Assembly (NCBI RefSeq): GCF_014199335.1
Contig: NZ_JACIJI010000001.1
Location: 1,116,001 to 1,180,000, forward strand
Length of the DNA stretch: 64,000 bases
Origin: Stakelama sediminis
GTDB lineage: Bacteria > Pseudomonadota > Alphaproteobacteria > Sphingomonadales > Sphingomonadaceae
Direction: 5' to 3'
Program-made: the position numbers and the translations under genes
Part shown: positions 16,229 to 26,599 of the stretch, one piece after another
Layout of the letters: each line of letters opens with the position of its first letter
Numbering within the stretch: the first letter of the stretch is position 1
Notes under the pieces: model-generated
Database searches by the model: none
Told to the model about the DNA's origin: nothing
What the model saw: the letters and a program-made list of their open reading frames with translations, nothing else

Positions 16229-18574
16229 ATGCGCCAGCTTCTCCGCACCATTATCGCGTCAAACGCCCTGATCGGCCTCGTCACGACTCCCGTTGCCATC
16301 GCGCAACCGCGGCAGGCCACGCCCTATGACACGGCCGATCCGATGATCGGAACCGGTGGTGAAGGCCACACCTTCCCCGGTGCGGTCGCGCCGTTCGGCA
16401 TGGTACAGCTCTCCCCCGATACCGATACGACCTGCCAGATCCGCAAATGCTATGGCCATGCGGCGGGCTATCGCTACACCGATCCAACGATTCAAGGGTT
16501 CAGCCACACCCATTTTTCGGGTGCGGGCCATTCCGATCTTGGCGATTTTCTGGTGATGCCGGTCAGCGGCGACGATGTGCAACTGGAACCCGGCAGCAGC
16601 GACGATCCCGGCTCGGGATATCGCTCGCGCTTCAGCCATTCGACGGAGGTCGCGACGCCCGGCTATTACGCCGTCACGCTGTCGGACTACGATGTGCGCG
16701 CCGAAATGACGGCGGGAACGCGTGTCGGCGTGCATCGCTATACCTTCCCCGCCGACAAGGCGGCGCATCTCGTCTTCGACCTGCGCACGTCGATGTACAA
16801 TTATCCGGGTAAGGTACTCTGGTCGACCGTACGGATGCGCGACGATCACACGCTGACCGGTTGTCGCCAGACACGCGGCTGGGCACCCGACCGCATCCTG
16901 TGCTTCGCCATGCGGTTTTCGCAGCCGCTGACCGGCCATGCCTTTGTCGATACCGAGAAAAACATCGCCTATAAGGGCTTTCAGGGGCCGGGCCGCGGCA
17001 CCGATACGGTTGCATACAGGCAGGGCCGCGCTCTCGTTGCACGCCTCGACTTTGGCAAGCTTGCCAAACCGTTGGAAGTAAAGGTCGCGATCTCCTCGGT
17101 CGATGAGGCCGGCGCGCTCAACAACCTTGCCAGCGAACCCGGCGATTTCGATACGATCCGCGCAAAAACGAAGGCACAATGGCAAAAGGCGCTTGGCGTG
17201 ATCGACATCGACGCGCCACAGGCGACACGCACCAACCTCTATACCGCGCTCTATCATGCGCTGATCGCACCCTCGGTCGCGGGCGATGCCGACGGGCGTT
17301 ATCGCGGGCCCGACAATCAGGTGCATCGGACCAAGGGCTACACCTTCCGCTCGACCTTCTCGTTATGGGATACGTTTCGCGCCGAACAGCCGCTCTTGAC
17401 GCTGATCCAGCCCGAAGACGTCAACGCCGACATCATCCGCTCGCTGCTCGTCAGCCAGCAGGACAGCCCGTTCGGCATCCTGCCCGTCTGGCAGTTTCAG
17501 GGGCGCGAGACGTGGACGATGATCGGCTATCATGCCGTGCCGATCATCGCCGATGCCTATCTGAAGGGGATCAAAGGGTTCGACGCCGACGAGGCGCTGA
17601 GAGCGATGGTCGCCAGCGCCACCTATGGTCCCTATGGCGACCTGAAAGACTATATGAAGATGGGCTATGTGCCGATCGACAAGGAACCGGAAGCGGCCTC
17701 CAAGACGGTCGAATATGCCTATGACGACTGGACGATCGCGCGCATGGCGCAGGCGATGGGGCGGCAGGACATCGCCCAGCGATTCTACAAGCGCGCGGGC
17801 TATTGGCGAAACACCTTCGATCCCAAGACCGGCTTCGTCCGTGCGAAGAAATCCGACGGACAGTTCCGCACCCCGTTCGATCCGACCGCGATCAACTATG
17901 GCTCGGATTATACCGAGGGCAATGCCTGGCAATATAGCTGGTTCGTGCCGCAGGATCAGACGGCGCTGTTCAAGGCGATGGGCGGCGACAAGGCGGTTGT
18001 CGCCAAGCTCGACCAGATGTTCGACTATGACAATTCAAAGCTCGATTACAGCCATGCCGAGGACATTGCCGGGCTGATCGGGCAATATATCCACGGCAAC
18101 GAACCCAGCCACCATGTCGCCTATCTCTATGACTATGCCGGCGCACCGTGGAAGACGCAGGGTCGTCTGAAACAAATCGTCGATACGCAGTACAAGCCGA
18201 CGCCCGACGGCCTTTCCGGCAATGACGATCTGGGCCAGATGTCGGCCTGGCTGATCTTCACCTCGCTCGGCTTCTATCCGGTGACACCGGGCAGCCTGCA
18301 ATATGTCATCGGACGGCCCTTCGTGAACCGCGCGGCGATGCACCTGCCCAATGGCAAGACCTTCACCGTGATCGCCGATCATATGGACGGCGCGCACCCC
18401 TATGTCGGCAGCGTGACGCTGAACGGAAAGCCGCTCAACCGCAGCTATATCACGCATCGGGAGATCATGGACGGCGGCACGCTGCACTTCGTCATGCAGG
18501 CGCAGCCGAACAAGACATGGGCGACCTCGCCCGCGTCACGACCCTATTCGATGAGTACGACCCGCAGCCAGTAA
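16229..18574 (+). CDS. GH92 exo-alpha-mannosidase, canonical motifs
   Basis: 781 residues with a signal peptide ending near AIA-Q. This copy has the full GH92 signature set: DPMIGTGGEGHTFPGA, APFGMVQLSPDT, SLWDTFRAEQPL, TEGNAWQYSWFVPQD (catalytic acid Glu563), HGNEPSHH (Glu625) and NDDLGQMSAW (Asp666-667, catalytic base region), ending near the mature domain with no extra module. GH92 enzymes release mannose from non-reducing ends using Ca2+ and inversion. The start follows TAGGA closely and lies directly after the candidate operator, so repression would block both transcription and initiation. It is the only plus-strand glycosidase of the locus and abuts convergent prmA with no gap. Confidence 0.95.
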   Translation: MRQLLRTIIASNALIGLVTTPVAIAQPRQATPYDTADPMIGTGGEGHTFPGAVAPFGMVQLSPDTDTTCQIRKCYGHAAGYRYTDPTIQGFSHTHFSGAGHSDLGDFLVMPVSGDDVQLEPGSSDDPGSGYRSRFSHSTEVATPGYYAVTLSDYDVRAEMTAGTRVGVHRYTFPADKAAHLVFDLRTSMYNYPGKVLWSTVRMRDDHTLTGCRQTRGWAPDRILCFAMRFSQPLTGHAFVDTEKNIAYKGFQGPGRGTDTVAYRQGRALVARLDFGKLAKPLEVKVAISSVDEAGALNNLASEPGDFDTIRAKTKAQWQKALGVIDIDAPQATRTNLYTALYHALIAPSVAGDADGRYRGPDNQVHRTKGYTFRSTFSLWDTFRAEQPLLTLIQPEDVNADIIRSLLVSQQDSPFGILPVWQFQGRETWTMIGYHAVPIIADAYLKGIKGFDADEALRAMVASATYGPYGDLKDYMKMGYVPIDKEPEAASKTVEYAYDDWTIARMAQAMGRQDIAQRFYKRAGYWRNTFDPKTGFVRAKKSDGQFRTPFDPTAINYGSDYTEGNAWQYSWFVPQDQTALFKAMGGDKAVVAKLDQMFDYDNSKLDYSHAEDIAGLIGQYIHGNEPSHHVAYLYDYAGAPWKTQGRLKQIVDTQYKPTPDGLSGNDDLGQMSAWLIFTSLGFYPVTPGSLQYVIGRPFVNRAAMHLPNGKTFTVIADHMDGAHPYVGSVTLNGKPLNRSYITHREIMDGGTLHFVMQAQPNKTWATSPASRPYSMSTTRSQ

Positions 18575-19552
18575 CTACCAGCTACCGAAACCCGGCGCGA
18601 TGCCGCTGCCGTCCGGGCCGGAGCGCGTGACGCGCGGCGTGCCATGGCGGGCCCGCTTGACGAAACGCAGCGTGGGCCACTCGCCGTCAATCCATCCGGC
18701 CAGCCGCAGCCCCTGACGGCGATAGGCGCGGGCCACGGTTGCGGCCTGCCGGTCGAGCAGTCCGGCAAGGATCAGCGTCCCGCCTTCCGCCAGCGCTGCA
18801 CACAGGCTCGGCGCCAGTTCGATCAGCGGCCCGGCGAGGATATTGGCAATCAGCAGGTCATAAGGCGCGCGCCGGATCAGCATGGGATGATCCAGCCCTG
18901 CTGCGACCGCCAGCGTCAACCGCCCCGGCGCGCTGCCCATCGGCACCCCGTTCGCGACCGCATTCTCACGCGTCACCGTAATCGACATCGGATCGATATC
19001 CGACGCGGTGGCGGACGCAGCGGGCCATAAATGCATGGCGGCAAAGGCAAGCAGCCCGGTGCCAGTGCCCACATCCATGATATTATGGAACCGATGCCCG
19101 CTGCGCTTCAACGCGTCGAGCGTCTTCAGGCAGCCGCCGGTCGTGTCATGCGATCCGGTGCCGAAGGCAAGCCCCGCCTCGATGAGGAAGGATTTTGCGC
19201 CCTCCGGCGCCACACCTTTGTTGGTGCTGGTATGCACATAAAAGCGTCCGGCATGCACCGGCTCGATCCCGGCCTGGCTGAGCGTTACCCAGTCCTGTTC
19301 GGCGATCCGTTCGGGCCGCGCATCCGATTGCGCCGCACTGGGCACCAGCGCCCTGATCGCGGCGACCGTCGCAGCATCGGGCTCGGCATCGAAAAAAGCC
19401 TCAAGCTGCCAGGCGCCAGGATCATCCTCCACGCGCTCGCTGGTCATCAGCACCGGCGGCGGCTCCAGCGCGGCAAGTCCCGGCGGGTCGAATGCAAGCG
19501 CCTCCGCCTCCGCACGCGTACACGGCAGCGTCAGTTTCCAGCTATCGGCCAC
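18575..19552 (-). CDS. prmA: Ribosomal protein L11 methyltransferase
   Basis: 325 residues from GTG 19552, chosen for the GGGAGG site six bases upstream; the frame extends further but the extra N-terminus is shadow sequence of the SDR gene. The SAM-binding motif MDVGTGTGLLAFAA, DIDPMSI and the PrmA-type LLIANILAGPLIEL block (N-I-L-A) identify the family, which trimethylates Lys and the N-terminus of ribosomal protein L11. At 325 residues it is slightly longer than the usual 290-300. It is last in a minus-strand run after the SDR gene (11-base gap) and its stop directly abuts the convergent GH92 stop. Confidence 0.9.
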   Translation of the reverse strand: MADSWKLTLPCTRAEAEALAFDPPGLAALEPPPVLMTSERVEDDPGAWQLEAFFDAEPDAATVAAIRALVPSAAQSDARPERIAEQDWVTLSQAGIEPVHAGRFYVHTSTNKGVAPEGAKSFLIEAGLAFGTGSHDTTGGCLKTLDALKRSGHRFHNIMDVGTGTGLLAFAAMHLWPAASATASDIDPMSITVTRENAVANGVPMGSAPGRLTLAVAAGLDHPMLIRRAPYDLLIANILAGPLIELAPSLCAALAEGGTLILAGLLDRQAATVARAYRRQGLRLAGWIDGEWPTLRFVKRARHGTPRVTRSGPDGSGIAPGFGSW

Positions 19553-19563
19553 GGTCCGCCTCC

Positions 19564-20268
19564 CTATCGCACGAAGCTGGCGCCGTTGGCGTCGATCACC
19601 GCACCGGTCATCGAACCCGGCGCTTCGAGTGCGCAAAACCGCGCGATGGTCGCGATTTCCTCCGGCGTGGCGACCCGACCCAGTGGGATGTCGGCAAGCA
19701 GTTGCGGTCCCCCGCGGCTGGCGAGATAGTCCTCTGCCATCCCGGTCATGGTGAAGCCGGGGCAGATGGCGAAGGCAAGGATGCCTTCGCCGCCATAGCC
19801 GCGCGCGATCGTCTTGGTCATCGCTACCATACCGGCCTTGGCCGCCGCATAATGCCAGTGTTTCGGGCTGTCGCCGCGATAGGCGGCGCGGCTGGCGACA
19901 TTGACGATCCGCCCTTCGCGCCCGTTTTCCTGCCAGTGGCGTACCGCGAGGCGGCACAATTCGGCAGACGCGGTCAGATTGACCTGCATCGTGCGCTGCC
20001 AGTCAGCCACCCAGTCCTCATGCGGCTGATCGAGCGCGGAAGCCTCGAAAATTCCGGCATTGTTGATCAGCACGTCGATCCGGCCATCGAGTGCGTCAAG
20101 CGCGCGCTGCCACAGGCTTTTGGGGGCTGCAGGATCGGTGAAGTCGGCGGCGGTATGGCTGGCGGTGGCATGACGCACCAAACGCACGTCTGGCCTGTCG
20201 AGTGCATCGGCAATCGCCGCGCCAATGCCTCGGCTGGCACCGGTCAGCAAAATATGGGTATTGCTCAT
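19564..20268 (-). CDS. Short-chain dehydrogenase/reductase (FabG-like)
   Basis: 234 residues. Classical SDR motifs are present: TGASRGIG (cofactor loop), NNAG, the catalytic Ser in NVASRAAY, and the Tyr-Lys pair in HYAAAKAG, followed by CPGFTMTGM. It is an NAD(P)-dependent oxidoreductase of unassigned substrate, cytoplasmic. The pairing with prmA 11 bases downstream suggests co-transcription rather than a shared pathway. The chemoreceptor-like gene ends 47 bases upstream on the same strand. Confidence 0.88.
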   Translation of the reverse strand: MSNTHILLTGASRGIGAAIADALDRPDVRLVRHATASHTAADFTDPAAPKSLWQRALDALDGRIDVLINNAGIFEASALDQPHEDWVADWQRTMQVNLTASAELCRLAVRHWQENGREGRIVNVASRAAYRGDSPKHWHYAAAKAGMVAMTKTIARGYGGEGILAFAICPGFTMTGMAEDYLASRGGPQLLADIPLGRVATPEEIATIARFCALEAPGSMTGAVIDANGASFVR

Positions 20269-20315
20269 GCACCTGCCCTACCCCGCCGGACGCGATCAGG
20301 CAAAGGGCGCAATGA

Positions 20316-21686
20316 TCAGCCTGCCACGCGCGAGGCGAAATCGTCGGCCGCCGCCTTCAGCTTGATAAGCTTGGCATCGATATCCTTCGACTCCATGCCC
20401 AGTCTGTCGATTTCGCCGGCCATGCCTTCGGTGTCGGACCGGATAGCGGCAATCGTCTCCGACATTGTTTTTGCCGCGAGCGCGGTTTCATCGACCGCAG
20501 CGGTGATGGCCGTCACCGTGCCGGCCTGTTCCTGCATGGCGGCACGAATACGCTGTGCCGATTCACGTACTTCGCCGACCGATTCGCGAACCGACCCGTT
20601 GCTGATGACGGTGCTTCTCGCTGCGTCCTGAATCGACGCGATCTGTGCGGCGATATCGTCGGTTGCACGCGCGGTCTGACTGGCGAGATTCTTTACTTCC
20701 TGCGCCACCACGGCAAAGCCGCGCCCGGCATCGCCCGCGCGTGCCGCCTCGATGGTCGCATTGAGCGCCAGCAAATTGGTCTGTCCGGCAATGTCACGGA
20801 TCAGTTTCAGGATCGATTCGATCGATTCGGCATGTTCGGACAGGGTTTGCGAAACCCGGACAGCCTGTCCCGCCTGATCGGATGTCCGATCGGCGATCGC
20901 GGCCGACACTTCCACTTCGCTGCGCGCATCTTCGATCGCCCGGATCAGCCCGGCCGCCGTTTCCGCCGCCGAGCGCATCGCCGCGGCCGATTGTTCCGCC
21001 GCCATTGCGACCTCATTGGTCCTGCCCAGCGTGCCGTGCGCGGCCTGCGACACCGTCACCGCCTGATCACGCATCCGGTTGCCGAGTACCGACGTTCCCT
21101 CGATCACTTCAGCGATATTGGCGCGAAAATGCCGTGCACCGACCCGGCGTATCTTGCGGCTGCGCTCCGCATCCTGCGCACCGAGACTGGTCGCCATGAC
21201 CTCCGCCTCCAGCATTCCCAGCCGCTGTACGGCATCGCACAGCACGGCAAGATGGGCGCTCCCCGGCTCCAGCCGCCGCATCAAAATGGCAATGACCTGG
21301 CTGTTGACCAGCGCCATGCTGCTGAACAGCGCCGGCAAGGGAATGGCCGAACGATTCGCTTGCTGGGCATATTGCTGCGCAGCGCGCAACCAATCCTCGC
21401 CGGTCGACTCTCTGAATCGCAACAGGATATAGGAAGCCGTTGCCTCGACACGCCGCCGCAAGCGGTCACCGGTCAGATGCGGGCGCACATGCGCAACCGC
21501 GTCCAGCGACAGATAATGCTGCCAGAACGCTTCGCCGACGGATATTGCGTCTTCCGCGATCAGGTCGTGGATTTCTACGCAGCGCGGGGATAGTGCGCCG
21601 GTTTCGTCATAGTCACGAATCCGGTCGCGCATGGAACGATCACCACCGCTCCATCCGCCCAGAAACTCCTCCTCGGCACTCTCCAT
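20316..21686 (-). CDS. Soluble chemoreceptor-like protein with globin-like sensor domain (copy 1)
   Basis: 456 residues with no membrane segment. Residues 1-180 are all-helical and resemble the protoglobin/globin-coupled sensor fold ([10 protein letters not shown], a [15 protein letters not shown] region, [10 protein letters not shown]). The C-terminal half is an MCP signalling coiled coil with the conserved tip [25 protein letters not shown] split around 285-330. At the expected proximal-His position before IPLP there is no His, so heme binding is doubtful. It is the downstream member of a tandem pair (18-base gap) with an equally long paralogue. No che genes are nearby, so it may report to a distant chemosensory array or another output. 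Start ATG 21686 has a weak GGAA site. Confidence 0.82.
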   Translation of the reverse strand: MESAEEEFLGGWSGGDRSMRDRIRDYDETGALSPRCVEIHDLIAEDAISVGEAFWQHYLSLDAVAHVRPHLTGDRLRRRVEATASYILLRFRESTGEDWLRAAQQYAQQANRSAIPLPALFSSMALVNSQVIAILMRRLEPGSAHLAVLCDAVQRLGMLEAEVMATSLGAQDAERSRKIRRVGARHFRANIAEVIEGTSVLGNRMRDQAVTVSQAAHGTLGRTNEVAMAAEQSAAAMRSAAETAAGLIRAIEDARSEVEVSAAIADRTSDQAGQAVRVSQTLSEHAESIESILKLIRDIAGQTNLLALNATIEAARAGDAGRGFAVVAQEVKNLASQTARATDDIAAQIASIQDAARSTVISNGSVRESVGEVRESAQRIRAAMQEQAGTVTAITAAVDETALAAKTMSETIAAIRSDTEGMAGEIDRLGMESKDIDAKLIKLKAAADDFASRVAG

Positions 21687-21704
21687 TCAGGTTCCAATCC
21701 CGTT

Positions 21705-23075
21705 TTACACGGCGACTTTGCTGACGAAGTCGCTCGCGCTGTTCTTCAGGCTGCTCAATTCCCCATCGAGCGTGGCAAAGCCCTGCCCGACTTTGTCGAT
21801 GTCGCTGGCGACGCCCTCGGTATCCTCACGGATCGCCGCGATCGTGGACGACATTGAATCGGCGGCAAGCGCGGTTTCATCGACCGCAGCCGTGATCGCC
21901 GTCACGGTCTGCGCCTGTGCTTCCATCGCGCTGCGAATACGTCCGGCTGACTCCCGGACCTCTGCCACGGTTGTCGAGACCGAAGCGCTGCTCATCACCG
22001 TGGATTTGGTCGCCGCCTGTATCGCGGCGATCTTGGCGGCAATATCGTCGGTGGCGCGTGCGGTCTGACTCGCCAGGCTCTTCACCTCCTGTGCAACCAC
22101 CGCAAAACCACGTCCGGCATCGCCTGCGCGCGCCGCTTCGATCGTCGCATTGAGCGCCAGCAAATTGGTCTGCCCGGCAATATCGCGGATCAGGCCCAGA
22201 ATCGATTCAATCGACTTCGCATGGTCAGAAAGCGCATTCGATGTCTCAACCGCATCGCCGGCCTGTACGCCTGCGCGATTAGCGATTTCCGCTGCGACTT
22301 CCACCTCGCTGCGCGCATCCTCAATCGCGCGAATCAGTCCGGCCGCGGTATGCGCGGCTTCGCGCATGGCAATCGCCGACTGTTCCGCCGCCGCCGCGAC
22401 CTCGCTGGTCTTGTCCAGCATACCGCGCGCGGCGGTTGAGGTGTCCACCGCCTGCGACCGCAATTCGGCGCTTTCGCCAGACGCGCGCTCAACCGTGATG
22501 CCAATGCTGTCACGAAATTCCGTGGTCAGGCGATCACGCGCAACATGTGCGCTATATTCGCGATAACAGTTGTAGAGCGCGACCGTGATATCGCTTTCCA
22601 GCGCCGACAACCGCATCAGCGTGTCAATCAGCGCGGCCAGATGATCGTCATCGCGATCGATCTTGCGCATCAGAATGTCGAGCGCGGCGCGGTCGCTGGC
22701 GCTGATCATCGACAACAGCGCCATCGGGGGGACATCCGAAGCATAGGCTGCTGCCACGGAGCGTTCGATCGATTCGACCCAGACGCGTCCTTGCGTATCA
22801 AGGAAGCGATTGCGCAGAAACACGCAGCCCAGATCGATCATTTTTTCGGTTTCGTGCGGTGCCCAGGCTTTGTTGTCCGAAAAGCATCGCAGCCATTGTT
22901 GCCAATAGGCTTCCGAAATGGCGCGCTCATCCTCCTGAAGCACGGCCCAGACTTCCTTTGCCTGTTCCAGCAGAGTTCCGTCCACATCGAAGGCACGAAG
23001 CCGCCCTGTCAGATCGATTTCACCAGCCAGTTTCCCGATAACGGGCAAATCTTTTTTGCTCGATGCGGTGCTCAC
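21705..23075 (-). CDS. Soluble chemoreceptor-like protein with globin-like sensor domain (copy 2)
   Basis: 456 residues, starting at GTG 23075 with AAGG seven bases upstream. The layout matches copy 1: a helical N-terminal sensor region ([38 protein letters not shown]), then an MCP helical hairpin whose tip is almost identical to copy 1 ([33 protein letters not shown]). No transmembrane helix, no signal peptide. As in copy 1, no His occupies the position before VPP where globin-coupled sensors carry their heme ligand. The N-terminal regions have diverged far more than the signalling halves, suggesting different stimuli read into one output. Globin fold is a visual judgement and not certain. 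Confidence 0.8.
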   Translation of the reverse strand: MSTASSKKDLPVIGKLAGEIDLTGRLRAFDVDGTLLEQAKEVWAVLQEDERAISEAYWQQWLRCFSDNKAWAPHETEKMIDLGCVFLRNRFLDTQGRVWVESIERSVAAAYASDVPPMALLSMISASDRAALDILMRKIDRDDDHLAALIDTLMRLSALESDITVALYNCYREYSAHVARDRLTTEFRDSIGITVERASGESAELRSQAVDTSTAARGMLDKTSEVAAAAEQSAIAMREAAHTAAGLIRAIEDARSEVEVAAEIANRAGVQAGDAVETSNALSDHAKSIESILGLIRDIAGQTNLLALNATIEAARAGDAGRGFAVVAQEVKSLASQTARATDDIAAKIAAIQAATKSTVMSSASVSTTVAEVRESAGRIRSAMEAQAQTVTAITAAVDETALAADSMSSTIAAIREDTEGVASDIDKVGQGFATLDGELSSLKNSASDFVSKVAV

Positions 23076-23220
23076 GAATGCCTTGCCCCTGAATATTTCG
23101 CATAATGCAGGGCCCCAATTAGGCCGAAAGAAGTTAAGGCCCGGTTAGCCAAAGCAACCGCTTTGACTTGAAACATTGCGCATGAACGGTAAGTAGCGCT
23201 TCACGGAAAGGAACCCGATC

Positions 23221-23637
23221 TTGGCTAGCGCTTCTCCACACACCCGCCCCCTGTCCCCGCACCTCACCGCATGGAAATGGGGTGCGAACATGCTGGTATC
23301 CATTCTCCACCGCGTTACCGGCGACGGGATGGCGCTGGTCGGCACCGTTCTGATCGTGTGGTGGCTGGCCGCACTTTCCGGCGGCAGTGCAAGCTACGCG
23401 GCGTTCATGAACGTCTTCACGCTGCATACCGGCGCGTTGAATGTGATCGGCTATATCGTCGGCATCGGCCTGACGCTGTGCTTCTTTCAGCATCTGGCAA
23501 GCGGCATCCGGCACTTCATCCTGGATGTCGGCGCAGGCTATGAGTTGAAGGCCAATCGCCGCTATTCGATATTGACCATCGTCTTTTCGATCCTCGCCAC
23601 CGCGGCCTTCTGGGCCTATCTGATCTGGGGCAAATAA
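23221..23637 (+). CDS. sdhC: Succinate dehydrogenase cytochrome b556 subunit
   Basis: 138 residues, starting at TTG 23221, which has AAGGAA eight bases upstream; no ATG fits. Family features: RPLSPHLTAWKW, the SILHRVTGDG quinone-site block, and a heme-ligand His in FFQHLASGIRHFILD, with three membrane helices. It anchors complex II in the inner membrane and carries the b heme together with SdhD. sdhD follows one base after its stop. Confidence 0.93.
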   Translation: MASASPHTRPLSPHLTAWKWGANMLVSILHRVTGDGMALVGTVLIVWWLAALSGGSASYAAFMNVFTLHTGALNVIGYIVGIGLTLCFFQHLASGIRHFILDVGAGYELKANRRYSILTIVFSILATAAFWAYLIWGK

Positions 23638-23638
23638 T

Positions 23639-24025
23639 ATGGGCAACGGAACGAGCATCGGCCGCGTACGCGCGCTGGGCAGCGCGCATGAAGGCACGCA
23701 TCACTGGTGGCACCAGCGGCTGACCGCGGCCGCCAACCTGTTCCTGATGACATGGTTCCTGATCTCGATCGCGCGGCTGCCGGGCTATGACTGGACTACC
23801 GTCAGCGGCTGGATGCAGTCGGCATGGGTGGCAATCCCGATGATCCTGCTGATCGCCAGCGTCTTCTATCACGCGCGGCTGGGCCTGCAGGTGCTGATCG
23901 AAGATTATGCCCATTCCGAAAACCGCTATGTGCTGATGATCCTGCTCAACGCCTTCGTCATCGTCGGCGCCGCCATCGGCATCTTTTCCGTCCTCAGCAT
24001 CGCATTCACCGGAGCATCCGCATAA
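23639..24025 (+). CDS. sdhD: Succinate dehydrogenase membrane anchor subunit
   Basis: 128 residues with three hydrophobic helices. The N-terminus is polar ([23 protein letters not shown]), followed by [13 protein letters not shown] and the [13 protein letters not shown] block typical of alphaproteobacterial SdhD. Second membrane subunit of complex II, contributing to the quinone site. Its stop codon overlaps the start of sdhA (TAATG), so the two are translationally coupled. Confidence 0.92.
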   Translation: MGNGTSIGRVRALGSAHEGTHHWWHQRLTAAANLFLMTWFLISIARLPGYDWTTVSGWMQSAWVAIPMILLIASVFYHARLGLQVLIEDYAHSENRYVLMILLNAFVIVGAAIGIFSVLSIAFTGASA

Positions 24026-25842
24026 TGGCCGCCACCGACGCCAAAGAGGCATATAAGATCATCGACCACACCTATGACGCCGTGGTCGTCGGTGCGGGCG
24101 GTTCCGGTCTGCGTGCCACCATGGGTATCGCCGAATCGGGGCTGAAGACGGCAAACATCTCCAAGGTGTTCCCGACGCGCAGCCACACCGTCGCGGCACA
24201 GGGCGGTATCGCCGCCAGTCTGGGCAACAACACGCCCGACCACTGGTCCTGGCACATGTACGATACCGTGAAGGGGTCGGACTGGCTGGGCGATCAGGAC
24301 GCGATCGAATATCTCTGCCGTGAGGCACCCGCCGCCGTCTATGAGCTGGAACATGCCGGCGTACCGTTCAGCCGCAACGACAACGGCACCATCTATCAGC
24401 GCCCGTTCGGCGGCCATATGCAGAATATGGGCGAAGGTCCGCCGGTGCAGCGTACCTGTGCCGCCGCCGACCGTACCGGCCATGCCATGCTGCATGCCCT
24501 GTACCAGCAGAGCCTGAAATACGACGCGGATTTCTTCATCGAATATTTCGCGCTCGACCTGATCATGGAAGACGGCAAGTGTCGCGGCGTCATCGCGCTG
24601 TGTCTTGAGGACGGATCGATTCACCGATTCCGTGCGCATTCCGTGGTGCTGGCGACCGGCGGCTATGGCCGCACCTATTTCTCCGCAACCTCGGCCCATA
24701 CCTGCACCGGCGACGGTGGTGGCATGGTGCTGCGCGCGGGCCTGCAATTGCAGGACATGGAGTTCGTGCAGTTCCACCCGACCGGCATTTACGGTGCGGG
24801 CGTGCTGATTACCGAGGGCGCACGCGGCGAAGGCGGCTATCTGACCAATTCCGAAGGTGAGCGTTTCATGGAACGCTATGCGCCGTCGGCCAAGGATCTC
24901 GCCAGCCGCGACGTCGTGTCGCGGTCGATGGCGATGGAAATCCGCGAAGGCCGCGGCGTCGGCAAGGAAGGCGACCATATCTGGCTGCATCTGGACCATA
25001 TCGATCCCAAGGTGCTGCATGAACGCCTGCCCGGCATTACCGAAACCGGCAAGATTTTCGCGGGCGTGGACCTGACCCGTCAGCCGCTGCCGGTGGTGCC
25101 GACCGTCCATTACAATATGGGCGGCATCCCGACCAATTATCATGGCGAGGTTGTCCATCTGAAGGACGGCAACCCGGATGCGGTCGTCCCCGGCCTGTTC
25201 GCGGTGGGTGAAGCAGCCTGCGTGTCGGTGCATGGCGCCAACCGACTCGGCTCCAACTCGCTGATCGACCTGGTGGTGTTCGGCCGCGCTACCGGCCTGC
25301 GCCTCAAGGAGCAGCTCAAGCCGAACACGCCGCACGATCCGCTGCCCAAGGGTTCGGAAGAATTTGCGCTGACCCGGCTCGATCATTTCCGCAACGCCAA
25401 TGGCAGTTCGCCGACCGCGCAGATCCGCCTCGACATGCAGAAGACGATGCAGAAGCACTGCGCCGTGTTCCGCACCGACGAGCTGATGCAGGAAGGCGTC
25501 GGCCATATGAACAAGGTCTATGCGGGCATGGAGGACATCCATGTCACCGACAAGTCGCTGATCTGGAACACCGATTTGGTCGAGACGCTGGAACTCGACA
25601 ACCTGATCGCACAGGCAATGGTGACGATCCAGTCAGCCGCCAATCGTAAGGAAAGCCGCGGCGCACACGTCAATGAGGATTATCCCGATCGCGACGACGC
25701 CAACTGGATGAAGCACACCATTGCGACATTCGACGGCTGGGGTGGCAAAGCGGGCAAGGTCGATATCGATTATCGCCCGGTCCACGACTATACGCTCACC
25801 GACGATGTCGACTATATCATTCCGAAAAAGCGGGTGTACTGA
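24025..25842 (+). CDS. sdhA: Succinate dehydrogenase flavoprotein subunit
   Basis: 605 residues from the ATG overlapping the sdhD stop. It oxidises succinate to fumarate using covalently bound FAD. Visible features: the dinucleotide motif [11 protein letters not shown], the flavinylation site [10 protein letters not shown] (His), [21 protein letters not shown], the substrate-site Arg region and [19 protein letters not shown]. Length and C-terminus match full-length SdhA. The gene is followed by a strong terminator rather than by sdhB; the iron-sulfur subunit must be encoded elsewhere. Confidence 0.96.
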   Translation: MAATDAKEAYKIIDHTYDAVVVGAGGSGLRATMGIAESGLKTANISKVFPTRSHTVAAQGGIAASLGNNTPDHWSWHMYDTVKGSDWLGDQDAIEYLCREAPAAVYELEHAGVPFSRNDNGTIYQRPFGGHMQNMGEGPPVQRTCAAADRTGHAMLHALYQQSLKYDADFFIEYFALDLIMEDGKCRGVIALCLEDGSIHRFRAHSVVLATGGYGRTYFSATSAHTCTGDGGGMVLRAGLQLQDMEFVQFHPTGIYGAGVLITEGARGEGGYLTNSEGERFMERYAPSAKDLASRDVVSRSMAMEIREGRGVGKEGDHIWLHLDHIDPKVLHERLPGITETGKIFAGVDLTRQPLPVVPTVHYNMGGIPTNYHGEVVHLKDGNPDAVVPGLFAVGEAACVSVHGANRLGSNSLIDLVVFGRATGLRLKEQLKPNTPHDPLPKGSEEFALTRLDHFRNANGSSPTAQIRLDMQKTMQKHCAVFRTDELMQEGVGHMNKVYAGMEDIHVTDKSLIWNTDLVETLELDNLIAQAMVTIQSAANRKESRGAHVNEDYPDRDDANWMKHTIATFDGWGGKAGKVDIDYRPVHDYTLTDDVDYIIPKKRVY

Positions 25843-25891
25843 CGCGCGCATCCGCCGGAGACATTCTGCACCTCCGGCACCCGATCAAAAG

Positions 25892-25924
25892 AAAGGCCCG
25901 CGCCTGAACAGGCAGCGGGCCTTT
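25892..25924. terminator. Bidirectional Rho-independent terminator after sdhA
   Basis: AAAGGCCCGC (25892-25901) pairs perfectly with GCGGGCCTTT (25915-25924); the loop contains a further GCCT/AGGC stem. A T-run follows on the plus strand and a T-rich stretch follows on the minus strand. It serves sdhCDA and the convergent ankyrin gene. Confidence 0.92.
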
Positions 25925-25928
25925 TTCT

Positions 25929-26525
25929 TCACATGGTCGGGCCGATAATATCGGTCTGCGCCTTTTTCGGCGCTTCCTCGATCGCTTTGAGGATTGCCGG
26001 AGAACGGCGGTCGCGCTTGGCATAGTCGCGCGCGGACATGCCGGCGATATTATCCGGCTGGTCGGGATTGGCGCCATGCGCCAGCAGGTCGCGCACCACC
26101 ATGACCTGATGCATCTGCACCGCACGAATCAGCGGCGTTTCCCCACGCTTATTGGGCAGATTGAAATTGGCATTATAGCGCGACAGAATATCGATCGCGG
26201 CGGGGAAGTTATTCTCGACCGCCAGCATCGCGGGGGTGTTGCCCGCGTCATCCTGAATATTCGGGTCCGCCCCCTTGGCGAGCAGAAAACGCAGATAGGT
26301 CGCATCCTGCCGCCTGACCACGATATCGAGCGCACCCTCCCCCTTGTCGTCGGTGGCGTTGATGACGCTGCCCGACGACGATGCGATCAGGTCGGTCACT
26401 TTCGTTCCATCTCCGTCCTTGACCGCTTTCAGAAAGCTATAGCCCGGCGAAACATTCTGGGCGGATGCACTGGCGGGAACCAGTGCGACGGCGGCAAGGG
26501 CAGCAAAAAGCACGCGAACGGACAT
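25929..26525 (-). CDS. Secreted ankyrin-repeat protein
   Basis: 198 residues. A signal peptide (cut near ASA-Q, residue 23) is followed by about four ankyrin repeats, seen in KGEGALDIVVRRQD, LLAKGADPNIQDDAGNTPAML, NLPNKRGETPLIRAVQ and LLAHGANPDQPDNIAGMS. It is presumably a small periplasmic scaffold; no enzyme domain is present. It is convergent with sdhA across the shared terminator and divergent from the SCO1 gene. Function unknown. Confidence 0.88.
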   Translation of the reverse strand: MSVRVLFAALAAVALVPASASAQNVSPGYSFLKAVKDGDGTKVTDLIASSSGSVINATDDKGEGALDIVVRRQDATYLRFLLAKGADPNIQDDAGNTPAMLAVENNFPAAIDILSRYNANFNLPNKRGETPLIRAVQMHQVMVVRDLLAHGANPDQPDNIAGMSARDYAKRDRRSPAILKAIEEAPKKAQTDIIGPTM

Positions 26526-26599
26526 GATGATGTGAAATCCCGTCAGATTTGGCGATATGGTTGCAACTGCTTCCCTATCAGATCAAGGATGGCGCTGTC

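Noticed and set aside
20316..23075. Tandem MCP genes as a recent duplication or recombination repeat
   Set aside because: Only the signalling tip is near identical; sensor regions are highly diverged, so this is an old paralogy and not a DNA repeat.
23824..24024. N-terminal extension of sdhA
   Set aside because: It is out-of-frame sdhD sequence; the ATG at 24025 overlaps the sdhD stop and starts at the expected FAD-domain position.
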